Part shown: piece by piece, positions 1-7,560 of the stretch
Numbering within the stretch: the first letter of the stretch is position 1
Layout: the number at the start of each line of letters is the position of its first letter
DNA from: Enterobacteriaceae bacterium 4M9
GTDB lineage: Bacteria; Pseudomonadota; Gammaproteobacteria; Enterobacterales; Enterobacteriaceae
Direction: 5' to 3'
DNA length: 64,000 nucleotides
NCBI GenBank assembly: GCA_010092695.1
Contig: JAADJJ010000001.1
Coordinates: forward strand, 310,001-374,000
Made by a program: the position numbers and the translations under genes
Notes under the pieces: generated by a model
Seen by the model: only the letters and a program-made list of their open reading frames with translations
Database searches by the model: none
Told to the model about the DNA's origin: nothing

Positions 1-606
1 TGCGGTATCCCGGAGAACCTGATTGCTGAAATCCGTCGCCGCGCCGTCAGTGGGCTGACGGTGGTTTCCAACAACTGCGGCGTGGACGGTTTCGGCCTCG
101 GCGTGCTGCTCGAAACTCGCCAGGTGAGCAAAGTGGTGGCGTCTTACGTAGGCGAGAACGCGCTGTTTGAAAAACAAGTTCTCACTGGTGAGCTGGAAGT
201 GGAGCTGACGCCCCAGGGCACGCTGGCAGAAAAAATTCGTGCCGGTGGTGCCGGTATCCCGGCTTTTTACACCGCGACCGGCTACGGCACGCCGGTTGCG
301 CAGGGCAAGGAGGTGCGCGAGTTCGACAGTCGTCATTACATCCTTGAGCGCGCCATCACCGGTGACTTTGCCATTGTGAAAGGCTGGAAGGCCGACTGGT
401 ACGGCAACGTCATTTATCGCCACACGGCGCAGAACTTTAACCCGCTGATGGCGACCGCCGGTCGCATCACGGTGGTAGAGGTCGAAGAGATTGTGCCGCC
501 GGGCGAGCTGGACCCGGCAGCTATCCACACGCCAGGCATTTATGTCGACAGACTGATTCAGGGCACGTTTGAAAAGCGTATTGAACAGCGCACCCTGCGC
601 GCATAA
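1..606 (+). CDS. scoA: 3-oxoacid CoA-transferase subunit A (5' end outside window)
   Basis: Alpha subunit of a class I CoA-transferase, which moves CoA between succinyl-CoA (or acetyl-CoA) and acetoacetate in the cytoplasm. Reading frame 1 is open from base 1, so the N-terminus lies upstream. Visible family blocks are NNCGVDGFGLG, a VASYVGEN stretch, the GELEVELTPQGTLAEKIRAG core and the ARNFNPL-like AQNFNPLMA. These match the SCOT/ScoA branch better than AtoD, which differs in several of these blocks. The next gene starts 11 bases after the stop behind a strong AAGGAGG site, so this is the first visible gene of a four-gene operon. The exact acyl-CoA donor is inferred. Confidence 0.92.
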   Translation, partial: CGIPENLIAEIRRRAVSGLTVVSNNCGVDGFGLGVLLETRQVSKVVASYVGENALFEKQVLTGELEVELTPQGTLAEKIRAGGAGIPAFYTATGYGTPVAQGKEVREFDSRHYILERAITGDFAIVKGWKADWYGNVIYRHTAQNFNPLMATAGRITVVEVEEIVPPGELDPAAIHTPGIYVDRLIQGTFEKRIEQRTLRA

Positions 607-617
607 GGAGGCAGGCA

Positions 618-1274
618 ATGCTTACTCGTGAACAAATGGCGCAGCGCGTGGCGCGCGAACTGCGCGATGGCTATTACGTTAACCTGGGCATCGGCATTCC
701 TACGCTGGTGGCTAACTATGTACCAGATGGCGTGGACGTGATGTTGCAGTCGGAAAACGGTCTGCTTGGCATGGGGGCGTTCCCGACCGAGGCCGAGCTT
801 GATGCCGATATGATCAATGCCGGTAAACAAACGGTCACGGCGCGCAAAGGCGCGGCGATTTTCGACTCTGCGCAGTCGTTCGCCATGATTCGCGGCGGCC
901 ATGTTGACCTCACGGTGCTGGGGGCGCTGGAGGTGGACGTGAGCGGCAATATCGCCTCCTGGATGATCCCCGGCAAAATGGTCAAGGGCATGGGCGGCGC
1001 GATGGATCTTGTCGCCGGTGCGGAAAATATCATTGTGATGATGACGCACGCGTCCAAAAGCGGGGAATCGAAACTGCTCAGTGCCTGCACGCTGCCGCTT
1101 ACTGGTGCAGGTTGTATTCACCGCGTGCTCACTGACCTTGCTTACCTTGAAATTGAAGGCGGCGCGTTTATTTTGCGCGAGCGTGCGCCGGGCGTGAGTG
1201 TGGAAGAGATTATGGCGAAAACTGCCGGTCGGCTGGTGGTGCCAGACCACGTTCCCGAAATGCGTTTTGCGTAA
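618..1274 (+). CDS. scoB: 3-oxoacid CoA-transferase subunit B
   Basis: Beta subunit that carries the catalytic glutamate of the class I CoA-transferase. The SENGLLGMG signature places that residue at Glu46, which forms the glutamyl-CoA thioester intermediate in this family. The protein is 218 residues, normal for a separate B subunit. ATG at 618 is preceded by AAGGAGGCAGGCA, a near-perfect ribosome binding site. The gene sits between the A subunit and a thiolase, so the pair probably activates acetoacetate to acetoacetyl-CoA for thiolytic cleavage. Confidence 0.93.
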   Translation: MLTREQMAQRVARELRDGYYVNLGIGIPTLVANYVPDGVDVMLQSENGLLGMGAFPTEAELDADMINAGKQTVTARKGAAIFDSAQSFAMIRGGHVDLTVLGALEVDVSGNIASWMIPGKMVKGMGGAMDLVAGAENIIVMMTHASKSGESKLLSACTLPLTGAGCIHRVLTDLAYLEIEGGAFILRERAPGVSVEEIMAKTAGRLVVPDHVPEMRFA

Positions 1275-1283
1275 GGAGTGGAG

Positions 1284-2468
1284 ATGAAAGACGTTGTTAT
1301 TGTCGCTGCGGCACGCACGCCAATAGGCAGTTTTCACGGCGTGCTGGCACCGCTCACAGCGGTGGAGTTAGGTACCTGTGTGGTGCGTGCGGTGCTGGCG
1401 CAAACCGGCGTTGCGCCCGAGCAGGTTGATGAACTGATTTTCGGCCAGGTGCTCAGTGCTGGCTGCGGGCAAAACCCGGCGCGGCAGACGGCCATTCACG
1501 CCGGGCTGCCGTATAGCGTACCGGCGGTGACGCTCAATAAAGTCTGCGGCTCCGGCCTTAAAGCCATACTCCAGGCTGCGCAGGCCATTCGCTGTGGCGA
1601 TGCTGACATTGTCATTGCCGGTGGCCAGGAGAGCATGAGTCAGTCGCCGTACCTGCTTGACGGTGCGCGCGCGGGTTTGCGCCTCGGCCACGCCAGCATG
1701 GTGGATAGCGTTATTCATGATGGCCTGTGGGATGCCTTTAACGACTATCACATGGGTATCACAGCAGAAAATCTTGCTGAAAAATACGCCATCAGTCGCG
1801 AACAGCAGGATGTCTACGCGCTGCGTTCACAGCAGCGGGCGGCGGCGGCGCATGAAGCCGGACGCTTCAGCCAGGAGATTGTGCCGGTGTCCGTGCCGGA
1901 TGGTAAAAAGCCGCCGCGCCTTGTGGATACTGATGAGCAGCCAAGGCCGCAGACCAGCCTGGATACGCTGGCACGCCTGCGTCCGGCCTTTCGCCAGGAT
2001 GGCGGCACGGTAACGGCAGGCAATGCCTCATCACTCAACGACGGCGCGGCGGCGGTGATGCTGATGAGTGCTGAAAAAGCCGCTGCCTTAAAGCTGCCGG
2101 TGCTGGCGCGGGTAGCGGCGTATGCCTCGGCGGGCGTAGATCCAGCGCTGATGGGCATCGGTCCGGTGTATGCCACGCAGCGTTGTCTGGAGAAGGCGGG
2201 CTGGGGGATTGATGAGCTGGACCTGATAGAAGGCAACGAAGCCTTTGCCGTGCAGGCGCTGGCGGTGGGCCAGGAACTGGGCTGGGATGAGGCACGGGTG
2301 AACGTGAACGGCGGCGCCATTGCGCTGGGTCATCCGATTGGCGCATCCGGCTGCCGCATTCTGGTTACGCTGCTGTATGAAATGCAGCGGCGCAAGGCAA
2401 AACGCGGTCTGGCAACGCTGTGCGTTGGCGGTGGGCAGGGCGTGGCGCTGGCGGTGGAGCGTGATTGA
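1284..2468 (+). CDS. atoB: acetyl-CoA C-acetyltransferase (thiolase II)
   Basis: Interconverts acetoacetyl-CoA plus CoA and two acetyl-CoA. The nucleophilic cysteine is Cys88 in NKVCGSG, the general-base histidine is in GGAIALGHPIGASG, and the second cysteine is in CVGGGQG near the C-terminus. I chose ATG at 1284, not the upstream in-frame GTG at 1278. The ATG has AAGGAG at proper distance and gives 394 residues, the same length as E. coli AtoB. It follows scoB by 9 bases and completes an acetoacetate to acetyl-CoA route. Confidence 0.95.
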   Translation: MKDVVIVAAARTPIGSFHGVLAPLTAVELGTCVVRAVLAQTGVAPEQVDELIFGQVLSAGCGQNPARQTAIHAGLPYSVPAVTLNKVCGSGLKAILQAAQAIRCGDADIVIAGGQESMSQSPYLLDGARAGLRLGHASMVDSVIHDGLWDAFNDYHMGITAENLAEKYAISREQQDVYALRSQQRAAAAHEAGRFSQEIVPVSVPDGKKPPRLVDTDEQPRPQTSLDTLARLRPAFRQDGGTVTAGNASSLNDGAAAVMLMSAEKAAALKLPVLARVAAYASAGVDPALMGIGPVYATQRCLEKAGWGIDELDLIEGNEAFAVQALAVGQELGWDEARVNVNGGAIALGHPIGASGCRILVTLLYEMQRRKAKRGLATLCVGGGQGVALAVERD

Positions 2469-2512
2469 TACGGTGCGGGCGGGCGTATCTCGCCCGCCCA
2501 ACGGGAGAAAGC

Positions 2513-3283
2513 ATGAATCTCAACGGTAAAACGGCGCTGGTCACCGGGTCGACCAGCGGTATTGGTTTAGGGATTGCGGTGTCGCTGGCGCAGGCCGGGG
2601 CAAGCGTGATCCTCAACGGTTTTGGCGAGGTCGCAGCGGCACAGGCCACGCTTGCGGCCCTGGGCGGCAGGCACGGCTATCATGATGCTGATCTACGTGA
2701 TGTTTCACAGATTGAAGCCATGATGCACTACGCGCAGGAAGCATTTGGTGGCGTCGATATTGTGGTAAATAACGCCGGTATTCAGCATCTGGCTACGGTA
2801 GAGAACTTTCCGGTCGCAAAGTGGGATGACATTCTCGCCATTAACCTGAGTTCTGCTTTTCATACCAGCCGCCTGGCGCTGGAGCAGATGAAAGCGCGTA
2901 ACTGGGGGCGCATTATTAATATCGCCTCGGTGCATGGGCTGGTGGGATCAAAAGAAAAGGCGGCCTACGTGGCGGCTAAACACGGGCTGGTTGGGTTGAC
3001 GAAAGTGATTGCGCTGGAAACCGCACAAACAGGGGTGACCTGCAATGCGCTATGCCCCGGCTGGGTGTTAACGCCGCTGGTACAACAGCAGATTGACCGG
3101 CGCATCGCGGCAGGCGATGACCCGCATCAGGCGCGTGATGACCTGTTGGCCGAAAAACAACCGTCGCGCCAGTTTGTCACACCTGAGCAGCTTGGCAGCC
3201 TCACGCTGTTTTTGTGTAGCGAAGCTGGGGAGCAAGTGCGCGGTGTAGCATGGAATATGGACGGCGGCTGGGTGGCACAGTAA
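2513..3283 (+). CDS. bdhA: 3-hydroxybutyrate dehydrogenase (short-chain dehydrogenase)
   Basis: NAD-dependent SDR enzyme, probably oxidising D-3-hydroxybutyrate to acetoacetate. It has the Rossmann TGSTSGIG motif at residues 12-19, the NNAG motif, and the catalytic Ser and YVAAK (Tyr-x3-Lys) motifs. The start is ATG at 2513 behind GGGAGAAA, giving 256 residues. An in-frame upstream start at 2465 would overlap atoB and lacks a good ribosome site. Substrate assignment rests on SDR similarity plus the scoAB-atoB context: hydroxybutyrate is oxidised, CoA is attached, and the product is cleaved. The set would let the cell grow on hydroxybutyrate or acetoacetate. Confidence 0.85.
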   Translation: MNLNGKTALVTGSTSGIGLGIAVSLAQAGASVILNGFGEVAAAQATLAALGGRHGYHDADLRDVSQIEAMMHYAQEAFGGVDIVVNNAGIQHLATVENFPVAKWDDILAINLSSAFHTSRLALEQMKARNWGRIINIASVHGLVGSKEKAAYVAAKHGLVGLTKVIALETAQTGVTCNALCPGWVLTPLVQQQIDRRIAAGDDPHQARDDLLAEKQPSRQFVTPEQLGSLTLFLCSEAGEQVRGVAWNMDGGWVAQ

Positions 3284-3727
3284 TGCACAATTGGATTTCG
3301 GTTACCTGAACAATAAAGGATCGTAGTGCAATATCTTCAAAATAAAGCGCTATCGATTCTTTTGAGTTGGGTGTCTAAATATACATATGTGGATTTGAAC
3401 ATGAGTTTGCCGTTACGCATTCTCTTTTCGTTACATTATTTAATATTGGCTGAGTGACGCCCTTTCTGGTTGGTCTCTTACTGGGTGAACATCTATACGT
3501 TCACTTCATTGCGACGATTTTTATCATTATTTGCTGTTTTTATAGTGTTAAATCCTGGAAATTGCCCGATGTGCCGCCGATCCCTTTTTTGTTTTATTAA
3601 TAACTTATCCTCTGAACTAATACATTTTGCTACGACATTCAGACATCAATGGCTTATTTCAGGATGACAGAAAAGGCAAATGGCGATAATCTAATAGCGG
3701 TTCAACATACAGGTAGATGGATTTACC
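3284..3727. other. AT-rich intergenic region, no supported gene
   Basis: This 444-base gap after bdhA is AT-rich. No strong hairpin-plus-T-tract follows the operon. A 65-codon frame at 3470-3667 lacks a convincing start and ribosome site. The promoter of the small membrane protein gene at 3728 presumably lies here, but I cannot place it. Confidence 0.5.
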
Positions 3728-3976
3728 ATGTTTAAGATATTTATTCCTGTTACCGTTCTCGGTATTTACGGGGGAAGCTCGATCATTAATTTATATACAG
3801 TAAGACTTACAATGGCGTTCGCCGTTGTTCTTTCTGTATTCTGCGTTATCTGGTTGTTAAAACAGGTCTGTACCAACGTTTTGCTGTCGCTTTCTGAAGA
3901 GAAAACCGGGGCAGCATGGATGGCGGCGGTCGGTATTCTGTTTGTTTTCTTCTCGCTTGCCCTCACCGTGCCCTGA
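3728..3976 (+). CDS. small hydrophobic membrane protein, unknown function
   Basis: An 82-residue protein with about three hydrophobic stretches (roughly residues 3-22, 29-47 and 62-80), separated by a short charged loop (SEEKTG). It is likely an inner-membrane protein. The ribosome site is weak (GGAT about 6 bases before ATG). A perfect 10-bp hairpin begins 16 bases after the stop, which supports a real single-gene transcript. I do not recognise a family. It could be a spurious frame, but composition and the terminator favour a gene. Confidence 0.5.
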   Translation: MFKIFIPVTVLGIYGGSSIINLYTVRLTMAFAVVLSVFCVIWLLKQVCTNVLLSLSEEKTGAAWMAAVGILFVFFSLALTVP

Positions 3977-3992
3977 CGGTACAACCCGAGGT

Positions 3993-4028
3993 ATCCCCGG
4001 AAGCGTGGATTTTCCGGGGATCTTTGCT
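3993..4028 (+). terminator. Rho-independent terminator after the small membrane protein
   Basis: ATCCCCGGAA (3993-4002) pairs perfectly with TTCCGGGGAT (4012-4021) across a 9-base loop and is followed by a T-rich run. Confidence 0.75.
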
Positions 4029-4369
4029 TTGTTGTAATTGGTTTGTTAATTGCTTGTTTGGTGTTTTTCCTTTTATTATGACAGTTGTGATACGCGAAAC
4101 GTGACTGGCGTTTTTTAAACGTATCTATCATGTCCTCCTGCCAGCGGAAGTGATGGTTTTTCTTATCTCCACCCCCATCTCTTGAAATTTAATTCTATAA
4201 ATCAAATAAAAACCAGAGCAAATGATTTAATAATTGCTTTTTAATTAGGTGATTTGTTTACAAAAAATAATTTTAGTGGTGTTATATGCCGTGTTTAATG
4301 CCCGGGCTGGCAGCTTCGCTGTTGCTGGACGCTGGCAGGCAGCAGCCTGATGCCATCTGGAGAGTACGT

Positions 4370-5023
4370 ATGGTTGGTGAATATCAAATTACCTGCGATA
4401 ACGCGTTTATCAGTATTGCGTTGCAGAACATACTACAGCAAATAAAAGCAGATATGCCGTGGCGCAACCTGCATTTATTGCGCGTCCAGGTTGTGATGGC
4501 GAAAAACCCGGTGGATGAGCTGGCAACTTTCAGTGATATTGATATTGATGATTACGACATTATTTTATGTTCGGCATTTTATCATTCCATTATTATTAAT
4601 TTCTTGCCAGCACTTCGTAATAAATTCCTTTGCCTGGACAGTGATTGCGAGAGCCTGAAACGTAATATAAAAAATACGCTGTTGAGCCATGACAGAAAAG
4701 AGTCGATGGCAGAATGCCATTTTCCGGCGCTAACCTTTACGCCGGGGGAAATGGCATTTATTAGTGACTATCTTGCCTGCCTGTGTGCAAAACAAATTGC
4801 GCGTAAGGACGACTGCGGCGTGAAGTCAGTATCGAATCGCAAACGCCTGATAATGGCAAAGGTAAACAGCCAGAGTACGCTCCAGTTCTGGATTACATTG
4901 AAATTTCTGATGATTTTTGACCACCCGAGCCTGAGTATGATTAATACACAAGGCACGGCACGCAGCACCCGGCGGCGTCTCTTTGAGACACTGCACTGCA
5001 CGCCAGAGCATCGGTTTGCCTGA
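4370..5023 (+). CDS. LuxR-type helix-turn-helix regulator with degenerate receiver-like N-terminus
   Basis: Residues about 123-180 fit a LuxR/FixJ DNA-binding domain: FTPGEMAFISDYL, then KQIARK, then SVSNRKRLIMAKV. The N-terminal half contains YDIILCSAFY, like the strand-3 region of an atypical receiver, but I see no clear phosphoryl-acceptor Asp. This resembles orphan enterobacterial LuxR regulators. I prefer ATG at 4370, which has GGAGAG 5-10 bases upstream and gives 217 residues. The ATG at 4286 would add 28 residues without a good ribosome site. It lies upstream of an HD-GYP gene on the same strand, so a link to c-di-GMP-related control is possible but inferred. Confidence 0.7.
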   Translation: MVGEYQITCDNAFISIALQNILQQIKADMPWRNLHLLRVQVVMAKNPVDELATFSDIDIDDYDIILCSAFYHSIIINFLPALRNKFLCLDSDCESLKRNIKNTLLSHDRKESMAECHFPALTFTPGEMAFISDYLACLCAKQIARKDDCGVKSVSNRKRLIMAKVNSQSTLQFWITLKFLMIFDHPSLSMINTQGTARSTRRRLFETLHCTPEHRFA

Positions 5024-5411
5024 GAGAGTGCAGGCGGCAATAACAGATAAAAATGAAAAATCGGGTGAATGTCTTAATACAGTACAATCAATAATCATGC
5101 GTCTTAAATAAAAATTATTTTTTCTGAATATCATCATTTCTGTGCTATAAATCTTCCTGTCACGCGTGTGTTATCCTTCTGTTTAACCTTGCTATAACAC
5201 AATGCACAAAAGCAGATAATTTTCTTTTCCAGAAACAATACGTTTTGCCCGAGTATCGGTTGCCAGAATAATAATATCGTGCGCAACTTTCGTTTCGTGG
5301 TAATAATTTGAAGGTCACTGACTTTCCCTGCGTGACATCGTCATATCTACCGGCATGTTCTGGAAATGTTGTCTGGGTTTTAACACCCGTTTTTGGAGCG
5401 GTTTGCGTTAT
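5024..5411. other. AT-rich intergenic region upstream of the HD-GYP gene
   Basis: No gene is supported here. The 388-base length and AT-richness suggest a separate promoter for the HD-GYP gene and not tight co-transcription with the LuxR-type gene. I could not identify a convincing operator. Confidence 0.4.
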
Positions 5412-6608
5412 ATGAAAATATCGGTGCAGGATACGTTAAATCTGCTGAATATCATTATTGAGCCACTGTTCCCTGTTCTGGCCCGACACCAGCAGAGAAC
5501 CGCCTATATCGCGCTGTGTCTGGCGCGTGAATTACAGCAGCCACCGGAAAGTGTGCGCTGTGTTTATATGGCGGCAAATTTACATGATATTGGTGTGCTG
5601 GGTAAAAAATACCCGGGCCTGACTGAAGCCAGCCTGGAGTCCGAGAGCGTTCTACGCCACCACGAAGCGCTTGGCGTCTCTATGTCCTCCGGTATCCGTT
5701 TTCTTAAGCCCGTTATTGGCGTGTTAAAGCACCATCATATTTGCTGGGACAGCGCCGAACCCAATAAATACCCCATTGAAAACCATCTCGTTGCGTTTGC
5801 CGATCGCTTTGAACTGTATCTGCGCAAGTGCCCGTCGAACTATATTGTCAGCGCGCAGGGTATTGTCAGCGGCTTCATTGAGCGCTATCCGGCACTGTGT
5901 CCACACATCTACCCGGCGTTGCAAAGCCTGGCGCGCAAAGACGAATTCTGGTTTCACCTGGAGTCTGACCGACTGTATAGCGTATTAAAGCTGCTCAGTC
6001 CGCTAAACGATGTCACTATCGACAGCGAAGATTTTCTTGAAGTGTGCCTGCTGATTTCACGCATGGTGGATAAGTACAGCAGCTTTACGGTGACGCACAG
6101 TACCAGTGTTGCCAACGTTGCCTGCGTGCTGGGACGTGTCATGGGGTTATCGCCGACAGAGCAAAAGGAGCTGGCAATAGCCGGTTATCTGCACGATATT
6201 GGCAAAATCCATATCCCACTGCATATTCTGGAAAAGAAAGGCAGCCTGACCGACCAGGAGTATGCCCTTATCCGCAAGCACAGTTATAAAACCTGGGAAA
6301 TTCTGACCATGATTAAACCGCTGCATAAGCTGGGGCGCTGGGCATCGAGCCACCACGAACGCCTGGATGGCAGCGGTTATCCCTTTGGTCTGATGGCCGC
6401 TGATTTATGTCTGCCGAGCCGGATTCTGGCTGTTGCCGATGTGTTCAGTGCACTGACGGAAAACCGCCCTTACCGCCAGGGGATCAGTGCCCAAAAGGCG
6501 CTGCACATTCTCGATAGCGAGGTGCGCCGCCATAAACTGGACAAACAGGTTGTGAACGCCGTCAGAATCCACATTGATGCCATTTACGCCTGCGTGCTCA
6601 AAACATAG
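5412..6608 (+). CDS. HD-GYP domain protein, probable c-di-GMP phosphodiesterase
   Basis: The C-terminal half is a canonical HD-GYP domain: HD at residues 261-262 (GYLHDIGKIHIP), HHE at 314-316 and RLDGSGYP just after. Proteins with these residues usually hydrolyse c-di-GMP with a metal centre. The N-terminal half carries a second, incomplete HD-like unit (His26, LHDIG at 57-61, and a later KHHH), so this is a tandem-HD arrangement. There is no signal peptide or clear membrane segment, so it should be cytoplasmic. I chose ATG at 5412 with GGAG 13 bases upstream; ATG at 5355 would add 19 residues without a ribosome site. It may affect motility or biofilm switching. Confidence 0.85.
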   Translation: MKISVQDTLNLLNIIIEPLFPVLARHQQRTAYIALCLARELQQPPESVRCVYMAANLHDIGVLGKKYPGLTEASLESESVLRHHEALGVSMSSGIRFLKPVIGVLKHHHICWDSAEPNKYPIENHLVAFADRFELYLRKCPSNYIVSAQGIVSGFIERYPALCPHIYPALQSLARKDEFWFHLESDRLYSVLKLLSPLNDVTIDSEDFLEVCLLISRMVDKYSSFTVTHSTSVANVACVLGRVMGLSPTEQKELAIAGYLHDIGKIHIPLHILEKKGSLTDQEYALIRKHSYKTWEILTMIKPLHKLGRWASSHHERLDGSGYPFGLMAADLCLPSRILAVADVFSALTENRPYRQGISAQKALHILDSEVRRHKLDKQVVNAVRIHIDAIYACVLKT

Positions 6609-6742
6609 CGCCGGGCCGGATGCGGTCTGGATAACGTGGGAACGGCGTTTACCCTCTCAGGCGTTTCAGACGTTGCTGCGTTTTCCATTTCATTTGCTCG
6701 CGTTGGGCGACGTCGCCGCTGGCCACGCGTGTTGCCCATCCA

Positions 6743-7495
6743 TCAAGGCACGATGCCTGTCTTTATCACCCTAATACCCGCATCCTGTAGTGCCTTTTCA
6801 TGAACGCCGGATAGCTGGTTGTCGCTGATGACCAGGCTTACCTGCGCGCCCGTCCCCAGTGGATGAGGGTGAATCTGACCAAACTTGGCGCTGTCGGTCA
6901 TTACGATATTGTCCGCGCCTTTTTGCAGCACGCAGTTGATGATATCGGCGCGCATCATATCGCGACCGGTAAAACCGGTTTGTGCAGTAAAGCCATCAAC
7001 GCCAATGAATGCCTTGCTAAAGTTCACCTGCTCCAGCGCCATGCGCGTGAGTGGGCCGACCATGCTCTCGGTGCCTTTTTGCAGGGTGCCGCCGAGCACC
7101 ACCACATCGCATCGGCCGTCGCGCAGTAGCCTTGCGATGTACGCGCTGACCGTTATGATGGTAATGCCTGGCCTTGATGCCAGCAGGCGTGCCAGGAAGG
7201 CATTTGTGCTGCCGCTTTCAATAAACACCGTTTCGCCGTCCTGCACCAGTGAGGCGGCATACGCCGCCAGGCTCTGCTTGTGCGCAAAATGGTTGAGCAT
7301 GCGCGCGTCGGTGTCATCGCTGTCGCAGAGGATGGCAAAACCGTGCTCCCGGCGCAGCCAGGCGTTTTTTTCTAACTCGCTGAGGTCATGGCGGATAGTG
7401 ACAAGGGAAACGCCGGTGGCGCTGGCGAGGTCGGCGACGCTGACTTTCTGGCGATCGCTAACAATTTGCATAATACGCTGCTGGCGTGAATTCAT
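6743..7495 (-). CDS. DeoR-family transcriptional regulator
   Basis: 250 residues with the classic DeoR layout. An N-terminal winged HTH (about residues 4-57, with TGVSLVTIRHDLSELE as recognition region) precedes a sugar-phosphate-sensing DeoRC domain (GSTNAFLARLL, then GPLTRMALEQVNFSKAFIGVDG and GFTGRDMMRAD). It resembles E. coli YciT-type regulators. It lies just downstream of ybiW on the same strand, with a hairpin between. It most likely senses a phosphorylated sugar linked to the ybiWY-fsaA pathway and represses that divergent unit. The operator could be the palindrome at 10934-10949, but that is inference. Confidence 0.85.
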   Translation of the reverse strand: MNSRQQRIMQIVSDRQKVSVADLASATGVSLVTIRHDLSELEKNAWLRREHGFAILCDSDDTDARMLNHFAHKQSLAAYAASLVQDGETVFIESGSTNAFLARLLASRPGITIITVSAYIARLLRDGRCDVVVLGGTLQKGTESMVGPLTRMALEQVNFSKAFIGVDGFTAQTGFTGRDMMRADIINCVLQKGADNIVMTDSAKFGQIHPHPLGTGAQVSLVISDNQLSGVHEKALQDAGIRVIKTGIVP

Positions 7496-7512
7496 AGAAA
7501 TAGCCTGAAAAT

Positions 7513-7548
7513 AATGAAAACGGCGCGACCCGTTTATGGGCCGCGCCG
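7513..7548 (-). terminator. hairpin after ybiW, possible terminator or attenuator before the DeoR gene
   Basis: On the minus strand CGGCGCGGCCC pairs with GGGTCGCGCCG around a short AT loop and is followed by TTTTCATTATTTT. It sits between the ybiW stop and the DeoR start, so it may reduce read-through into the regulator gene. Confidence 0.6.
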
Positions 7549-7560
7549 GGAGAAGGGTCG

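Noticed and set aside
558..1337. 259-codon minus-strand frame
   Set aside because: It lies antisense to scoAB, whose family motifs are unmistakable. It has a His/Arg-rich shadow composition.
3470..3667. 65-codon plus frame
   Set aside because: No convincing ribosome site or family. It is in an AT-rich gap where chance frames are common.
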